A stretch of 64,000 nucleotides of DNA from NCBI GenBank assembly GCA_022819745.1, contig JAJEGS010000039.1:310001-374000 (forward strand). Direction: 5' to 3'. The notes beneath the pieces are model-generated. The model saw only the letters and a program-made list of their open reading frames with translations. It had not been told where the DNA came from and did no database searches. Numbering within the stretch: the first letter of the stretch is position 1; every line of letters begins with the position of its first letter. Below are positions 8,822 through 17,554 of the stretch, one piece after another. The DNA is from Candidatus Latescibacterota bacterium (lineage in GTDB: Bacteria > Latescibacterota > UBA2968 > UBA8231). A program made the translations under genes and the position numbers.

Positions 8822-9232
8822 TCAGGGCAGGCGCTTGAGATCGGCCTTGCGCTTCTTCCAGTCAAATTCCTCGGCAAAATCGTACACATCGACGAAGTCT
8901 TCAATCCGATCCTCGGCTGTCTTACGCAGCAAATTCGCATCGACCAAGTTGAAGACAATCTCGCCAAAATCGCGCGTTTGCTCAATGCCCCAGTGGGCAA
9001 AGACCGAGCGGGTGAGCGGCCCAAATTGATCGGCGCTGTACTCGCTGATGCCAAAGAGCAGATCCCGACCGGAAATGTGTCGCTTCTCTTCGCTCAAGGT
9101 ATCGTTGTTCTTGCCGAGCTTTCGCACCGTGTATCCTAGCGCATCGTACACAAAAAGATACGCATCGCTCTTATAGCGCCCGTCGCGCTCGGCCAGATTT
9201 TCGATTTCTTGCAGCGCTTTTGGTTCCATCAA
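8822..9232 (-). CDS. Minf_1886 family protein (function unknown)
   Basis: A 136-aa soluble protein. 'DAYLFVYDALGYTVRKLGK', 'RHISGRDLLFGISEYSADQFGPL', 'VFAHWGI' and 'TRDFGEIVFNLVDANLL' match what I recall of the Minf_1886 family, known mainly from Verrucomicrobia, Planctomycetes and related lineages. No catalytic motif is visible. It ends 15 bp upstream of the larC ATG on the same strand, so it probably shares the larC transcript. The taxonomic skew of the family is one reason to suspect a PVC/FCB-type host. Confidence 0.8.
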   Translation of the reverse strand: MMEPKALQEIENLAERDGRYKSDAYLFVYDALGYTVRKLGKNNDTLSEEKRHISGRDLLFGISEYSADQFGPLTRSVFAHWGIEQTRDFGEIVFNLVDANLLRKTAEDRIEDFVDVYDFAEEFDWKKRKADLKRLP

Positions 9233-9256
9233 AGAAGGTCGATACGGCCAATAAAA

Positions 9257-10585
9257 CTAGAGCGGTGCGGATGTCAAGGTCGAGGCATAACGCCAAGGGC
9301 GCGGGCCGAGTGCGAGGACGTGCAAGAGCGCGTCGCGCTGGTGGACAAAGTCGGGCAACAGATCGTCAGCTAGGGTTGGAACGGCATGGCCTTCGTTGAT
9401 GAGTTCGGGATTGATGTGATGGCCATTTTTGATGATTTCGTAGTGCAGGTGGGAGGCGGTCGCGAGTCCGGTGGCACCGACCTTGCCGATGATCTCTTTT
9501 TGCTCTACGAGCTGACCCTCGCGAACCAATATCTTGCTCAAGTGCGCGTAGCGGGTGCGATAGCCATTGGCATGGACGATCTCGACCAATTTACCATAAT
9601 CGCCTTTCCAGCCAGCGAACGCGACCTGTCCGCGGGCCGTAGTCCACACCAAAGTGCCCGTCGGCGCACCGTAGTCCGTACCTAGATGGGGACGCTGCTT
9701 TTTGAGAATGGGATGGAAGCGTTGGCGGTTGAAGCGCGAGGTGATGCGATTGACGCCGAGGGGCTTGAGTACGAACATCCGGCCGAGGGAGCGTCCGCTG
9801 GCGTTGTAATAGGCATCTTCCCCCTCGGTGGCAGCATAGCGGACCGCCAACTCGGTCACTCGTTCGCCTTCATAGCGCGCCAACAGGACGTCGCCGTAAC
9901 GGACGAAGTGCTCGTCGATGTAGAGCTTTTCAAAGACAACTCCTAGCCGATCACCGCGCCGCGGGTCCCGCTGGAAGTCGATGACTGCACCAAATATGTC
10001 ATCGGCGAGCACATCGCTAAGCGCGTTGCCCTCCCCGGCTGCGCTGATGGCATTGGAGAGGTTGTTCTCAATGCGCACTTCAAGCCGCTCAACCCGTCGC
10101 TCCAGCGGTAGCTGCAACTGGCGAGCAACAAACTGACCATCGTGCAATTTCACCTCGATCGGGCGATCAGGGGTGCGGTGAGGCGTGTAGCAGAAGCGGC
10201 GAATGGCGTCACTGGTGTCGATTGCGACCTCGCAGTAGTCGCCCGCCTTGACTCGTGCGGGATCAAAAACCGCGTACAGCGCTTCGTACAGCCGTTCCAA
10301 TTGGCCACTCGGGACGTGGTATTGCTTGAGCAAGCGGTCAATGGAATCCCCCGGACGCAGCTCGGCGGCAATCGTCCGCGTGGGATCGTCGGGTGGGGGC
10401 GGAATCGGGGGGCCGACAAACGGCAACTCCCACACGGCGGCCGCAGCGGCCTGAGTAAAAGCTACTTCCCCTAGGTGGGCGACTGCGCCCGCCGAATGCT
10501 GAGAGGACATCCCCAAGCGCAGCGCCATAAGCGCAAAGCAACCCAATAGGATGCCACAGAACCAGATGGCAAATCCAAATCGCAT
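9257..10585 (-). CDS. M23 (LytM) peptidoglycan endopeptidase, membrane-anchored
   Basis: A 442-aa protein with an N-terminal membrane anchor or signal (about residues 4-25), an OapA/LysM-like segment ('LRPGDSIDRLLKQYHVP', about 77-93), a middle domain, and a C-terminal LytM domain. Zinc ligands are visible as 'RPHLGTDYGAPTG' (HxxxD) and 'HLHYEI' (HxH). It is organised like MepM/YebA-type DD-endopeptidases that cut peptide cross-links to allow cell-wall growth. It is divergent from rlmN across a 123-bp AT-rich gap, which probably carries promoters for both. Confidence 0.9.
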   Translation of the reverse strand: MRFGFAIWFCGILLGCFALMALRLGMSSQHSAGAVAHLGEVAFTQAAAAAVWELPFVGPPIPPPPDDPTRTIAAELRPGDSIDRLLKQYHVPSGQLERLYEALYAVFDPARVKAGDYCEVAIDTSDAIRRFCYTPHRTPDRPIEVKLHDGQFVARQLQLPLERRVERLEVRIENNLSNAISAAGEGNALSDVLADDIFGAVIDFQRDPRRGDRLGVVFEKLYIDEHFVRYGDVLLARYEGERVTELAVRYAATEGEDAYYNASGRSLGRMFVLKPLGVNRITSRFNRQRFHPILKKQRPHLGTDYGAPTGTLVWTTARGQVAFAGWKGDYGKLVEIVHANGYRTRYAHLSKILVREGQLVEQKEIIGKVGATGLATASHLHYEIIKNGHHINPELINEGHAVPTLADDLLPDFVHQRDALLHVLALGPRPWRYASTLTSAPL

Positions 10586-10708
10586 ATTCAGAATCTACAT
10601 GTATGGGGAGAAAAACAAAGGAACTGACAACGGAGGGGAAGCCGTTGACCAATACCAATAAACTTTTAACATATATATTTTCCCATTTAATCGTCAAGGA
10701 TTTTTAAG

Positions 10709-11767
10709 GTGGTCAGTCCGCTCTACGACCTAAAAGCCATGCTGCCCGACGAACTCGACCGGCTCGTCGGCGAGCTCAAAGAACCGGCGTACCGCACCCG
10801 TCAGATTTTCGATTGGCTCTACGCCAAGGGCGTGCGCGACGTCCGGGAGATGACCAACATCTCCAAAATTTTGCGGCAAAAGCTCGCCGAGCAGACGCGC
10901 ATTACTTGTTTAAACCTCGTCAAGCGTCAAGAGTCGGCCACGGGCGAAGCGGTCAAATTTCTCTTTGAACTGCCCTCTGGCCAGCGAATCGAATCCGTCC
11001 TGATCGTCGATGGCGCACGGCGCACGGCCTGCTTGTCGTCGCAAGTAGGCTGTCCGCTCGACTGCAAATTCTGCGCCACCGGTCGGATGGGGATGATCGC
11101 CAACCTCGAAGCCGGGCAGATCGTCGATCAGCTCTTGCAGGTCAACCAGTTCGCCCGCGAGCAGGGCGAGCAGGTGACCAATGTGGTGATGATGGGAATG
11201 GGCGAGCCGCTACTCAACTACTCGGCAGTCACGCGCGCCCTAAAGCTAATGCGCCTAAAAGAAGGCATTGGGTTGGGGGGACGGAAAATCACGGTATCTA
11301 CCGCAGGTTACATTCCCGGCATCCGCCGACTCATGGCCGAAGATCTCAACGTGGGGTTGGCCATTTCGCTCAACGCCACGACCGACGAAATGCGCGAACA
11401 GCTCATGCCCATCAACCGCAAGTACAAAATCGCCGACCTCTTGGCGGTCGCGCGCGAATTTTTCACCTGTCGCGGCTATGGCGTCACCTTTGAGTACGTA
11501 CTCATGGCCGGGTTGACCGATGCGGACGCCGACGCTCAGCGGCTAGCCGAACTGACCCGCGACATTCCCTGCAAGATCAACCTCATACCCTACAACGAAA
11601 CAACAGACCTCCGCTTCCGCCGACCAACCCGTCAGCGTCTAGAGCAGTTCTATCAAGTGCTCAAAGGCTGCAACGTCGAGTTTACCGTGCGCCACAGCCG
11701 TGGACGGGACATCGACGCAGCCTGCGGCCAACTCTACCACCAACAAAAAAATGAGTTGGAGTCGTGA
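10709..11767 (+). CDS. rlmN: 23S rRNA (adenine2503-C2)-methyltransferase RlmN
   Basis: A 352-aa radical-SAM enzyme that methylates C2 of A2503 in 23S rRNA and of A37 in some tRNAs. The cluster motif CxxxCxxC is at C115, C119 and C122 (GCPLDCKFCATG), and the methyl-carrying cysteine is in 'DIDAACGQL' (about C339). 'GMGEPLLNY' is the SAM-binding motif. Start is GTG at 10709, 8 bp after AAGGA (10696-10700). The stop overlaps the GTG start of the next gene by four bases (GTGA), implying coupling. Confidence 0.97.
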   Translation: MVSPLYDLKAMLPDELDRLVGELKEPAYRTRQIFDWLYAKGVRDVREMTNISKILRQKLAEQTRITCLNLVKRQESATGEAVKFLFELPSGQRIESVLIVDGARRTACLSSQVGCPLDCKFCATGRMGMIANLEAGQIVDQLLQVNQFAREQGEQVTNVVMMGMGEPLLNYSAVTRALKLMRLKEGIGLGGRKITVSTAGYIPGIRRLMAEDLNVGLAISLNATTDEMREQLMPINRKYKIADLLAVAREFFTCRGYGVTFEYVLMAGLTDADADAQRLAELTRDIPCKINLIPYNETTDLRFRRPTRQRLEQFYQVLKGCNVEFTVRHSRGRDIDAACGQLYHQQKNELES

Positions 11768-12285
11768 ACTTCAAAGGACATGTCTTAGGAGGGGTCGTCG
11801 CGGGAACCGGAGTGGCGATAGGCGCGGTTTCCTCCGGCGCTGTCGCACCCGACGACCTAGCTACTCAAGCCGCCGTCGTCGGCACTGCGCTGTTCTTTTC
11901 CCTCTTTCCCGACTTGGACACGGCTTCAGTGGCTCAGCGGTGGTTTTTCCGCGGCGTCTTCTGCGTCTTGCTCTATCTGGGCTGGACCGAACACTACGAG
12001 TTGGCGACGCTAGTGGGCCTCTTGTGCATCCTACCGCTTTTGGATCACCACCGGGGCTGGACGCACTCGAAGATCAGCCCGTTCATCACCATAGGGGTGC
12101 TGGGCACGAGTTACGAATACTGGCGGGCGCGGCAGGCTTTTCTCGGGGAATTTACTTGGGACAACGTACACGCCCTGCTGGAAGGGCACGTGGTGTTCTT
12201 TATTGCCTGCATCGTCGGTTGGTACACCCACCTGTTGCTAGACGGGCGCTTCAAGGTGTTCCCCACCAGCCAAGACCATCACTGA
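11764..12285 (+). CDS. YdjM-like membrane-bound metal-dependent hydrolase family protein
   Basis: A 173-aa integral membrane protein. The N terminus 'NFKGHVLGGVVAG' supplies the first conserved His, 'FFSLFPDLDT' the conserved PDxD, and 'DHHRGWTHSK' the HRGxTHS motif, which are hallmarks of the YdjM/DUF457 family (PF04307). A late 'GWYTHLLLDG' adds another His/Asp pair. Several hydrophobic helices separate these motifs. The enzymatic role of the family is poorly defined. It is translationally coupled to rlmN through a GTGA overlap and converges on the GerW-like gene. Confidence 0.82.
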   Translation: MNFKGHVLGGVVAGTGVAIGAVSSGAVAPDDLATQAAVVGTALFFSLFPDLDTASVAQRWFFRGVFCVLLYLGWTEHYELATLVGLLCILPLLDHHRGWTHSKISPFITIGVLGTSYEYWRARQAFLGEFTWDNVHALLEGHVVFFIACIVGWYTHLLLDGRFKVFPTSQDHH

Positions 12286-12291
12286 GGCGAC

Positions 12292-12672
12292 TTAGTCGCT
12301 CTCGGCCTCGGCCTTGGCGTCTTTCTCTTTGTTCTTGCTGACGAACTTCTTTATCTTGGCGACGGCCTCGGGCACCAGCGCGATGATCTGACTCCAACCG
12401 GCCTCCTGATCGCCGATGGACGCCACCTGTACCCGGCCATCGGCATCGACGATGAGGAAGGCGATGGGTTCGATGTTCGCGCCGCCGCCCGTCCCGCTCT
12501 GTCCCTTGCCCTCCAGCCCTCCGCCAGCCCCGAAGCCAAACGATATTTTCGATACCGGAATAATGGTCAAGTCGCCGGACTGAAACGGCTGCCCGATGAC
12601 GGTTTCGGTTTGCACGATGCGGTGCAACTCGCCTAGGACGCGCTCGACTAGGGATTCTACAGACGATGCCAT
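12292..12672 (-). CDS. GerW/YtfJ family protein
   Basis: A 126-aa soluble protein with the family signature 'TVIGQPFQSGDLTIIPVSKISFGFG', a Gly-rich segment ('GAGGGLEGKG') and 'GGGANIEPIAFLIV'. In Bacillus YtfJ/GerW is needed for spore germination; homologues occur widely in non-sporulating bacteria, where the role is unknown. The C-terminal tail is Lys/Glu-rich. It lies 15 bp downstream of the DUF2953-like gene, the same pairing as ytfI-ytfJ in Bacillus, which supports both calls. Confidence 0.87.
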   Translation of the reverse strand: MASSVESLVERVLGELHRIVQTETVIGQPFQSGDLTIIPVSKISFGFGAGGGLEGKGQSGTGGGANIEPIAFLIVDADGRVQVASIGDQEAGWSQIIALVPEAVAKIKKFVSKNKEKDAKAEAESD

Positions 12673-12687
12673 GAAAAACTCCTCGAC

Positions 12688-13344
12688 TTAGTTCGGGGTG
12701 CGAAAGCGCGCGGCCAACAAGCGGTATGCCACCTGCAAGCCAAAGCGCCCTAAGAGCAAAATTAACAAGCCCAAGTGCAAATGAGCGACCAAATCCAAGC
12801 GGCCAAAGGCCCCCGCACGCACAAAATTCGGGCTGACATTTATTTGTATCTTTCCCTTGCGCACGGCAATCGCCTGTAAATAGCCATAAACCCGCCCGGT
12901 TTGCGCCGGGTCGGCAAATCCTAAACGACCTTGGGCCCGCAGCTTTTTGAACCGAACAGTGCGCGGCAGGCTCGCCAATAGCCTAAGACTAGGCTTGATC
13001 AGCAGATGCACAAGCGCGCGCAGGTTCCGCTCACTAGCTTTAGGCGCGACCTCTCGCTCGGATCGCCGCCGTGCTCTTTGCCTGCGCTTCACACGGGGCC
13101 GCAGCGGCAGGTAGGGGTACGGCAGAAATTGGCCCAAGAGCACCGGCGCGATGCGCAGGCCCTTGGGGCCCCATCGCAGCCCAAACCCTAGCCCGCCCCA
13201 GAAAAAGGACAGCCGCGCTCCCCATTCCCAAAAGTCCGGCAGTCCCTCGCGCCGACAGCGCAAGGCAAAAGTCATAGGGGCGCACAATGCACCGAGGCCG
13301 AGCACACCCAACGCACCCAATGCGGGTAATAGCCAGTCTAGCAT
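12688..13344 (-). CDS. DUF2953-like membrane protein (YtfI-like)
   Basis: The start is set at the ATG at 13344, which begins directly with a transmembrane helix (MLDWLLPALGALGVLGLGAL); the longer frame to 13383 adds a poor N terminus. The 218-aa product has that helix, a basic central region, 'GRLGFADPAQTGRVYGYLQAI' typical of DUF2953, and 'INVSPNF' before a C-terminal hydrophobic stretch. Function is unknown. Assignment rests on these motifs and on adjacency to GerW. Confidence 0.75.
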   Translation of the reverse strand: MLDWLLPALGALGVLGLGALCAPMTFALRCRREGLPDFWEWGARLSFFWGGLGFGLRWGPKGLRIAPVLLGQFLPYPYLPLRPRVKRRQRARRRSEREVAPKASERNLRALVHLLIKPSLRLLASLPRTVRFKKLRAQGRLGFADPAQTGRVYGYLQAIAVRKGKIQINVSPNFVRAGAFGRLDLVAHLHLGLLILLLGRFGLQVAYRLLAARFRTPN

Positions 13345-13418
13345 GAATTTGTACAACCTAGCGGCGCACGCGGGTTCAGTCAAGCCTTTCTACGGATGCG
13401 GCTAGGGGCTAAACTGCC

Positions 13419-13447
13419 TTGACAGCACCCCCGTCGTACGTTAGGCT
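13419..13447 (+). promoter_or_regulatory. candidate sigma70-type promoter for the exported protein at 13538
   Basis: TTGACA (13419-13424), a 17-bp spacer and TAGGCT (13442-13447). The -35 is consensus and the -10 is weak. It lies in the 193-bp gap between divergent genes, about 90 bp before the ATG. Confidence 0.45.
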
Positions 13448-13537
13448 TGAATTAGACGTAAGTTACAGTTAAAAAGTGAGTTAGGCTTTTTTGATCAAAG
13501 GGCCGATACGCGGTAATAGCGACAAAAGGCGAACCGA

Positions 13538-15316
13538 ATGGCAACCCAAAAGACAGTAGGAAGGCGCGTCCTTCAAAGCAGAGATTATGGAAGTTATTGG
13601 CGCGGGCTAGGGGTGGTCATCGCGCTGTGGGCGGCCGCGGTGCCGGTGAGCGCCCGCTCGACGCTCAGTGCGCGCCTAGACCAACCGGCGATTGCCGGAC
13701 CGGCGTTGGATCAGCAGTCCATCCTCTATCTACACTACTTCCCCGGCGATGGCGAAGCCATAGTCAGCGCAGATCTACGGTGCCTCGGCAACGCGCAGTT
13801 GCAAAGAGTCCGCTCGGCACTAGGCAAGGCGCAGCTAGAAGCAGCGTCAATCAGTATAGACTATGCAGCGCGGCCTTTAGCCGAAGAACACATCGACACC
13901 CTCTACATCGACCTAGTCGCCGCTGAGTTGGGAACAATCGACTGGTCCGCAGCAATTCACTCCTCGCTCGACCCACAGGGTGCTCCGGCCCACCAGATCG
14001 AATTCGACCTAGCGGTGCGCCCGCCGCCCGCCATTTCGTGGTCCATTGAGCCACAGCGGGTCTATCAGGGCGAGCGCTTTGACTTGCGCGCGATTGTGCG
14101 CTTTGACGATGCACCGGCACCACCCTTAGAAGAACTGAACTGGAACTGGCCGCCGGAACTGAACTGGCCGGAGGGCGACGCTCCACAGGGCTGGGAGGGT
14201 AGCTTGGCCCCCGGGCAGGCCGATACGCTCTCTTGGACAGTACAAGTAGCTCCGGCCCACCTCGGCCCCCTACCATTGGCGGTCACTGCACAGGTCTCCG
14301 GCCAAAGTCCCGTAGAATTGGTAGCCCAGCACTTGCAGGTGGACCCGCTGCCCGTGATGGCATTGGAAGCTGGGTTTATGATGGCGGTGGAAGCTGGGTT
14401 TATGGAGGTGGGTAAGCGCGGGCCAATCACCTGTATATGGCGCAACGAGAGCGCCGAGCCCATCGCCCTCGCGGCCCTGCGCCTGCAGGTTGCGCCGGCG
14501 TTCTCGGATGTCTCCTTAATAGAAGGGCCGCCGGGCGCAGCACTCGCACAAAGCGACGAGGAAGCCGCACCGAGCCTGCTGGTGAGCGGCTTGGATAGCT
14601 TGGACGCGAGTGCAGCGATTCGGGTGACGCTCGAAGCTGTGCCGCAGCGCCCAGGGCCTTTTACTTGGCAGAGTGCCTGTAAGCCCTTGGGACGAGAGCA
14701 CTTTATTCCCCTGCGTGGCGCGAACACAGTGCGCGTAGTATGGCAAGGAACGGCCCAATCCCCAGGCGGCACACAGCAAACGCCTACGGACTTGCAACTG
14801 ATCAATCAAGCCTTTGTCCGCGCCCTAGACCACCAAATGGATGCCCTCCCTCTATCCCCGGGTACGCGGCTTTTCCTCCAAGCTGAAGACGAAAAGAACG
14901 AGGCTAATTGGGTCGTCGAGGACGCCCTGATCAAGACCTTGCAGCGGCGAGGCTATCAGGTGCTGGTGCGCCAGCCGGAAGACGCACCAGCCGACGTGAT
15001 TTACTATCGGCTGGTCAGGGCGCGCGTGGTGTACTCGCCAGCAACCCGGCGGCTACTTCTCTGGGGAAACGAACAACGGCGCGATGCGTATGGCGACCTC
15101 TTTCTCAGAATAGAAACAGCCGCCGACCGCATCGTGCGCTGGGACCGCCGCGTCCAAGCCTATAGCTCGGACATGGTGTCTAAGGGGTTGAGCGAGGTCT
15201 TAGGCGGGGGCGACATGGTCGAACAAACGGTACTCAAACGAGAAAACAAAGCCATCGTGCGCGGCCTATCGGCCGGCATTCTCGGCGGGCTATTCTACAT
15301 CTTCTTCGTTTTGTGA
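13538..15316 (+). CDS. exported protein of unknown function
   Basis: I do not recognise a family for this 592-aa protein. A hydrophobic segment after a basic start (RGLGVVIALWAAAVPVSA, about residues 23-40) looks like a signal peptide. The centre (about 150-400) reads as beta-rich, Ig-like segments with Trp/Pro motifs. The last 180 residues are different: 'LINQAFVRALDHQMDALPL' followed by alternating alpha/beta text and a final hydrophobic helix (GILGGLFYIFFVL). A 17-bp direct repeat (14364-14380 and 14388-14404) gives the duplicated 'EAGFM'. It converges on the PBP1A gene with only 3 bp between stops and no visible terminator. Confidence 0.65.
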   Translation: MATQKTVGRRVLQSRDYGSYWRGLGVVIALWAAAVPVSARSTLSARLDQPAIAGPALDQQSILYLHYFPGDGEAIVSADLRCLGNAQLQRVRSALGKAQLEAASISIDYAARPLAEEHIDTLYIDLVAAELGTIDWSAAIHSSLDPQGAPAHQIEFDLAVRPPPAISWSIEPQRVYQGERFDLRAIVRFDDAPAPPLEELNWNWPPELNWPEGDAPQGWEGSLAPGQADTLSWTVQVAPAHLGPLPLAVTAQVSGQSPVELVAQHLQVDPLPVMALEAGFMMAVEAGFMEVGKRGPITCIWRNESAEPIALAALRLQVAPAFSDVSLIEGPPGAALAQSDEEAAPSLLVSGLDSLDASAAIRVTLEAVPQRPGPFTWQSACKPLGREHFIPLRGANTVRVVWQGTAQSPGGTQQTPTDLQLINQAFVRALDHQMDALPLSPGTRLFLQAEDEKNEANWVVEDALIKTLQRRGYQVLVRQPEDAPADVIYYRLVRARVVYSPATRRLLLWGNEQRRDAYGDLFLRIETAADRIVRWDRRVQAYSSDMVSKGLSEVLGGGDMVEQTVLKRENKAIVRGLSAGILGGLFYIFFVL

Positions 15317-15319
15317 CCT

Positions 15320-17554
15320 TCAAAACCTCTGGATGCGCCTCGGGGCCTCCTCTTGGGGCCGTCCATGTAGAGGGCACGTACTCGGCAGGACTTCGCCAGC
15401 GATGAAGATCTCCTCTTTCTGATCGGGACAAAAGCGGGTCGCGATCTTGTAGGAGTCGTTGCAGACCGCGCGGTACACGACGAGGTTTTCTGGGTACTCA
15501 AACCCGCGTTTCCTCAGGCTGCGATAAGGCTCCACGCTCTCATACGCCTCCTTCATAAACTTCGCCCATAAAGGCAGGGCCGCTGCAGAGCCTGCTTGCC
15601 TCGGCCAAAGACGGAGGCTGGGGTCGTCTATTCCGACCCAGACCCCAGCTACGAGATGGGGCGTAAAACCGATGAACCACGCATCCGTGTAGTCGTTGGT
15701 CGTGCCGGTTTTACCGGCTGCTTGCGACCGGAAGCCGTACTTCGTGCGGATGCCGAGTCCAGTGCCGCCGACTTCATCGACGGCCGAGCGCAGCATGTCC
15801 GCGACAACTACGGCCACGGCCGGCCGCAGCACCTCCTGCTTGCGACCGCTTTCCTGCGTAAAAAAGACATCTCCATCCTTGCGCTCCAAGCGACTGATGG
15901 CCATAGGTTCGACGTATATACCCTTATTGGGAAAGACTGCGTACGCAGCCACCAAGTCGAGGAGTAGCACCTCGCTCGTGCCGACGCCAATGGAGGGAAT
16001 GGCTTGGATGGGCGTGGATATGCCCATGTTGCGGGCATAACTCCGAATCAGGGCCGGGCCGAGTTCGTCGGCCAGCTTAATGGAGATGAGGTTGCGCGAC
16101 TGTTTCAGCCCTTCGCGCAGCGTCATCGGCCCCTTGAACTTCTTGTCGTAGTTTTCGGGGTCCCAAAACTGTTCGCGTCTGTGGTCCCACAGCGTAAAGG
16201 CATTGTCGTTGAGCACATCTACCGCAAAGCGGCTGTTGTCGATGGCAGCCGTGTACACGAAGGGCTTGAACGCGGACCCAGGCTGCCGTTTGGCTTGGGT
16301 GGCGCGGTTGAATTTGCTGTGGCTGAAGTCGCGGCCCCCAATCATGGCCAAGATGTGGCCGGTAGCCGGATCCATAGCCACAAAGGCCGCTTGGACTAAG
16401 GCCGAGTCGCGCGCGCTCTGGGACGCGCCTACGTCTTTTAGGTACTTATCCACCTTTTCCTGCACCTTGCTTATTTCAGTATCAAAGTGCTTTTCGGCGA
16501 TCTGCTGCAAGCGCGAGTCGAGCGTAGTGTGGACCACAAAGCCCTCGCGATAGGTTGCCATGCCAAACTCGCGCTGCATTTGCTGACGGACGTGCTCGAC
16601 AAAGTACGGGGCTATGCCATACGTCTCCTCGTGGCTGCCCCTGCGGGCGTCGATGGGTTCGTTGCGCAGGGAATCGCGCTCGGCGGAAGTAATCGCGCCG
16701 TTGTCGGTCATGCTGTACAGCACCAGATTGCGTTGCTTACGGGCGCGTTCGGGATGGCGCAGAGGGCTATAACTATTCGGCCGCGGGAGCAGCCCGATGA
16801 GCAAGGCGCTCTCTTCAAGCGCGAGCTGATCGACTTCGCTGTCAAAGTACAGGCGCGCCGCCGACTTAATCCCGTAGGCACCGTGGCCGAAATAGACTGT
16901 GTTGAGGTACATAGTCATTATCTCGGACTTAGTGTACAGGCGCTCAATTAAAACAGCGGTGATCTGTTCGCGGATCTTGCGTGCGTACGTGGCCGCCGCA
17001 TCGGCAAAGGAAGCACTGCTGCGCTGAGTGCCAACTTCGGCGAATATACTGCGGGCGAGCTGCTGGGTAAGCGTGCTGGCCCCTTGGCCGACGAGACGCC
17101 GGTCCCTGAGGTTGGCCAGTAGTGCCCCGGGGATGCGGTAGATATCAATGCCCCAATGCGAGAAGAAGCGCCGGTCTTCAGCCGCGAGGAGGGCGGCCCG
17201 CACGGATTCGGGGACTTCCTCATAAGTGAGGATCTCGCGATTTTCCTCGAGGAAGTCCTGCAAGTGGCGACCATCAGCCGAATACACGTTGGTGACCCGT
17301 TTGGGCCGGAAGCTCCAATCGTCGATGTTGGGCAAGTTGTCGTTGAAGATCAGATAGGCACTCACGCCGACAACGGCGTACAAGGCGAGGAAGCAAGCGG
17401 TGTAGAGCAGCAGCCTCTTGAGCAGTGAGAGCGTAATCGCATCTTTTACCCCTTCTATCACCCCGCCTAGACGCTCTTTATTAAAATAGAGCAGTAGGAG
17501 ACGAATCGCGCGATTCGCCTCTTCTATTGCCCTGCTCAGAAGCTCTCTATTCAT
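15320..17554 (-). CDS. class A penicillin-binding protein (PBP1A type)
   Basis: A 744-aa bifunctional peptidoglycan synthase. One transmembrane helix (about residues 47-70) anchors it; the glycosyltransferase domain has catalytic E126 in 'AAEDRRFFSHWGID' and 'GASTLTQQLARSIF'. The transpeptidase domain carries SxxK at S427/K430 (QPGSAFKP), SRN at 486-488 and KTGT at 615-618. All key residues are present, so it should be active in polymerising and cross-linking the wall on the periplasmic face. Its start overlaps the stop of the upstream ASPIC/FG-GAP gene by 8 bp, so the two are co-transcribed. Confidence 0.96.
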   Translation of the reverse strand: MNRELLSRAIEEANRAIRLLLLYFNKERLGGVIEGVKDAITLSLLKRLLLYTACFLALYAVVGVSAYLIFNDNLPNIDDWSFRPKRVTNVYSADGRHLQDFLEENREILTYEEVPESVRAALLAAEDRRFFSHWGIDIYRIPGALLANLRDRRLVGQGASTLTQQLARSIFAEVGTQRSSASFADAAATYARKIREQITAVLIERLYTKSEIMTMYLNTVYFGHGAYGIKSAARLYFDSEVDQLALEESALLIGLLPRPNSYSPLRHPERARKQRNLVLYSMTDNGAITSAERDSLRNEPIDARRGSHEETYGIAPYFVEHVRQQMQREFGMATYREGFVVHTTLDSRLQQIAEKHFDTEISKVQEKVDKYLKDVGASQSARDSALVQAAFVAMDPATGHILAMIGGRDFSHSKFNRATQAKRQPGSAFKPFVYTAAIDNSRFAVDVLNDNAFTLWDHRREQFWDPENYDKKFKGPMTLREGLKQSRNLISIKLADELGPALIRSYARNMGISTPIQAIPSIGVGTSEVLLLDLVAAYAVFPNKGIYVEPMAISRLERKDGDVFFTQESGRKQEVLRPAVAVVVADMLRSAVDEVGGTGLGIRTKYGFRSQAAGKTGTTNDYTDAWFIGFTPHLVAGVWVGIDDPSLRLWPRQAGSAAALPLWAKFMKEAYESVEPYRSLRKRGFEYPENLVVYRAVCNDSYKIATRFCPDQKEEIFIAGEVLPSTCPLHGRPQEEAPRRIQRF

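Noticed and set aside
10645..10679. rlmN promoter made of TTGACC and TATATT
   Set aside because: The boxes are separated by more than 20 bp, too far for a sigma70 promoter; the gap is AT-rich but no convincing pair is visible.
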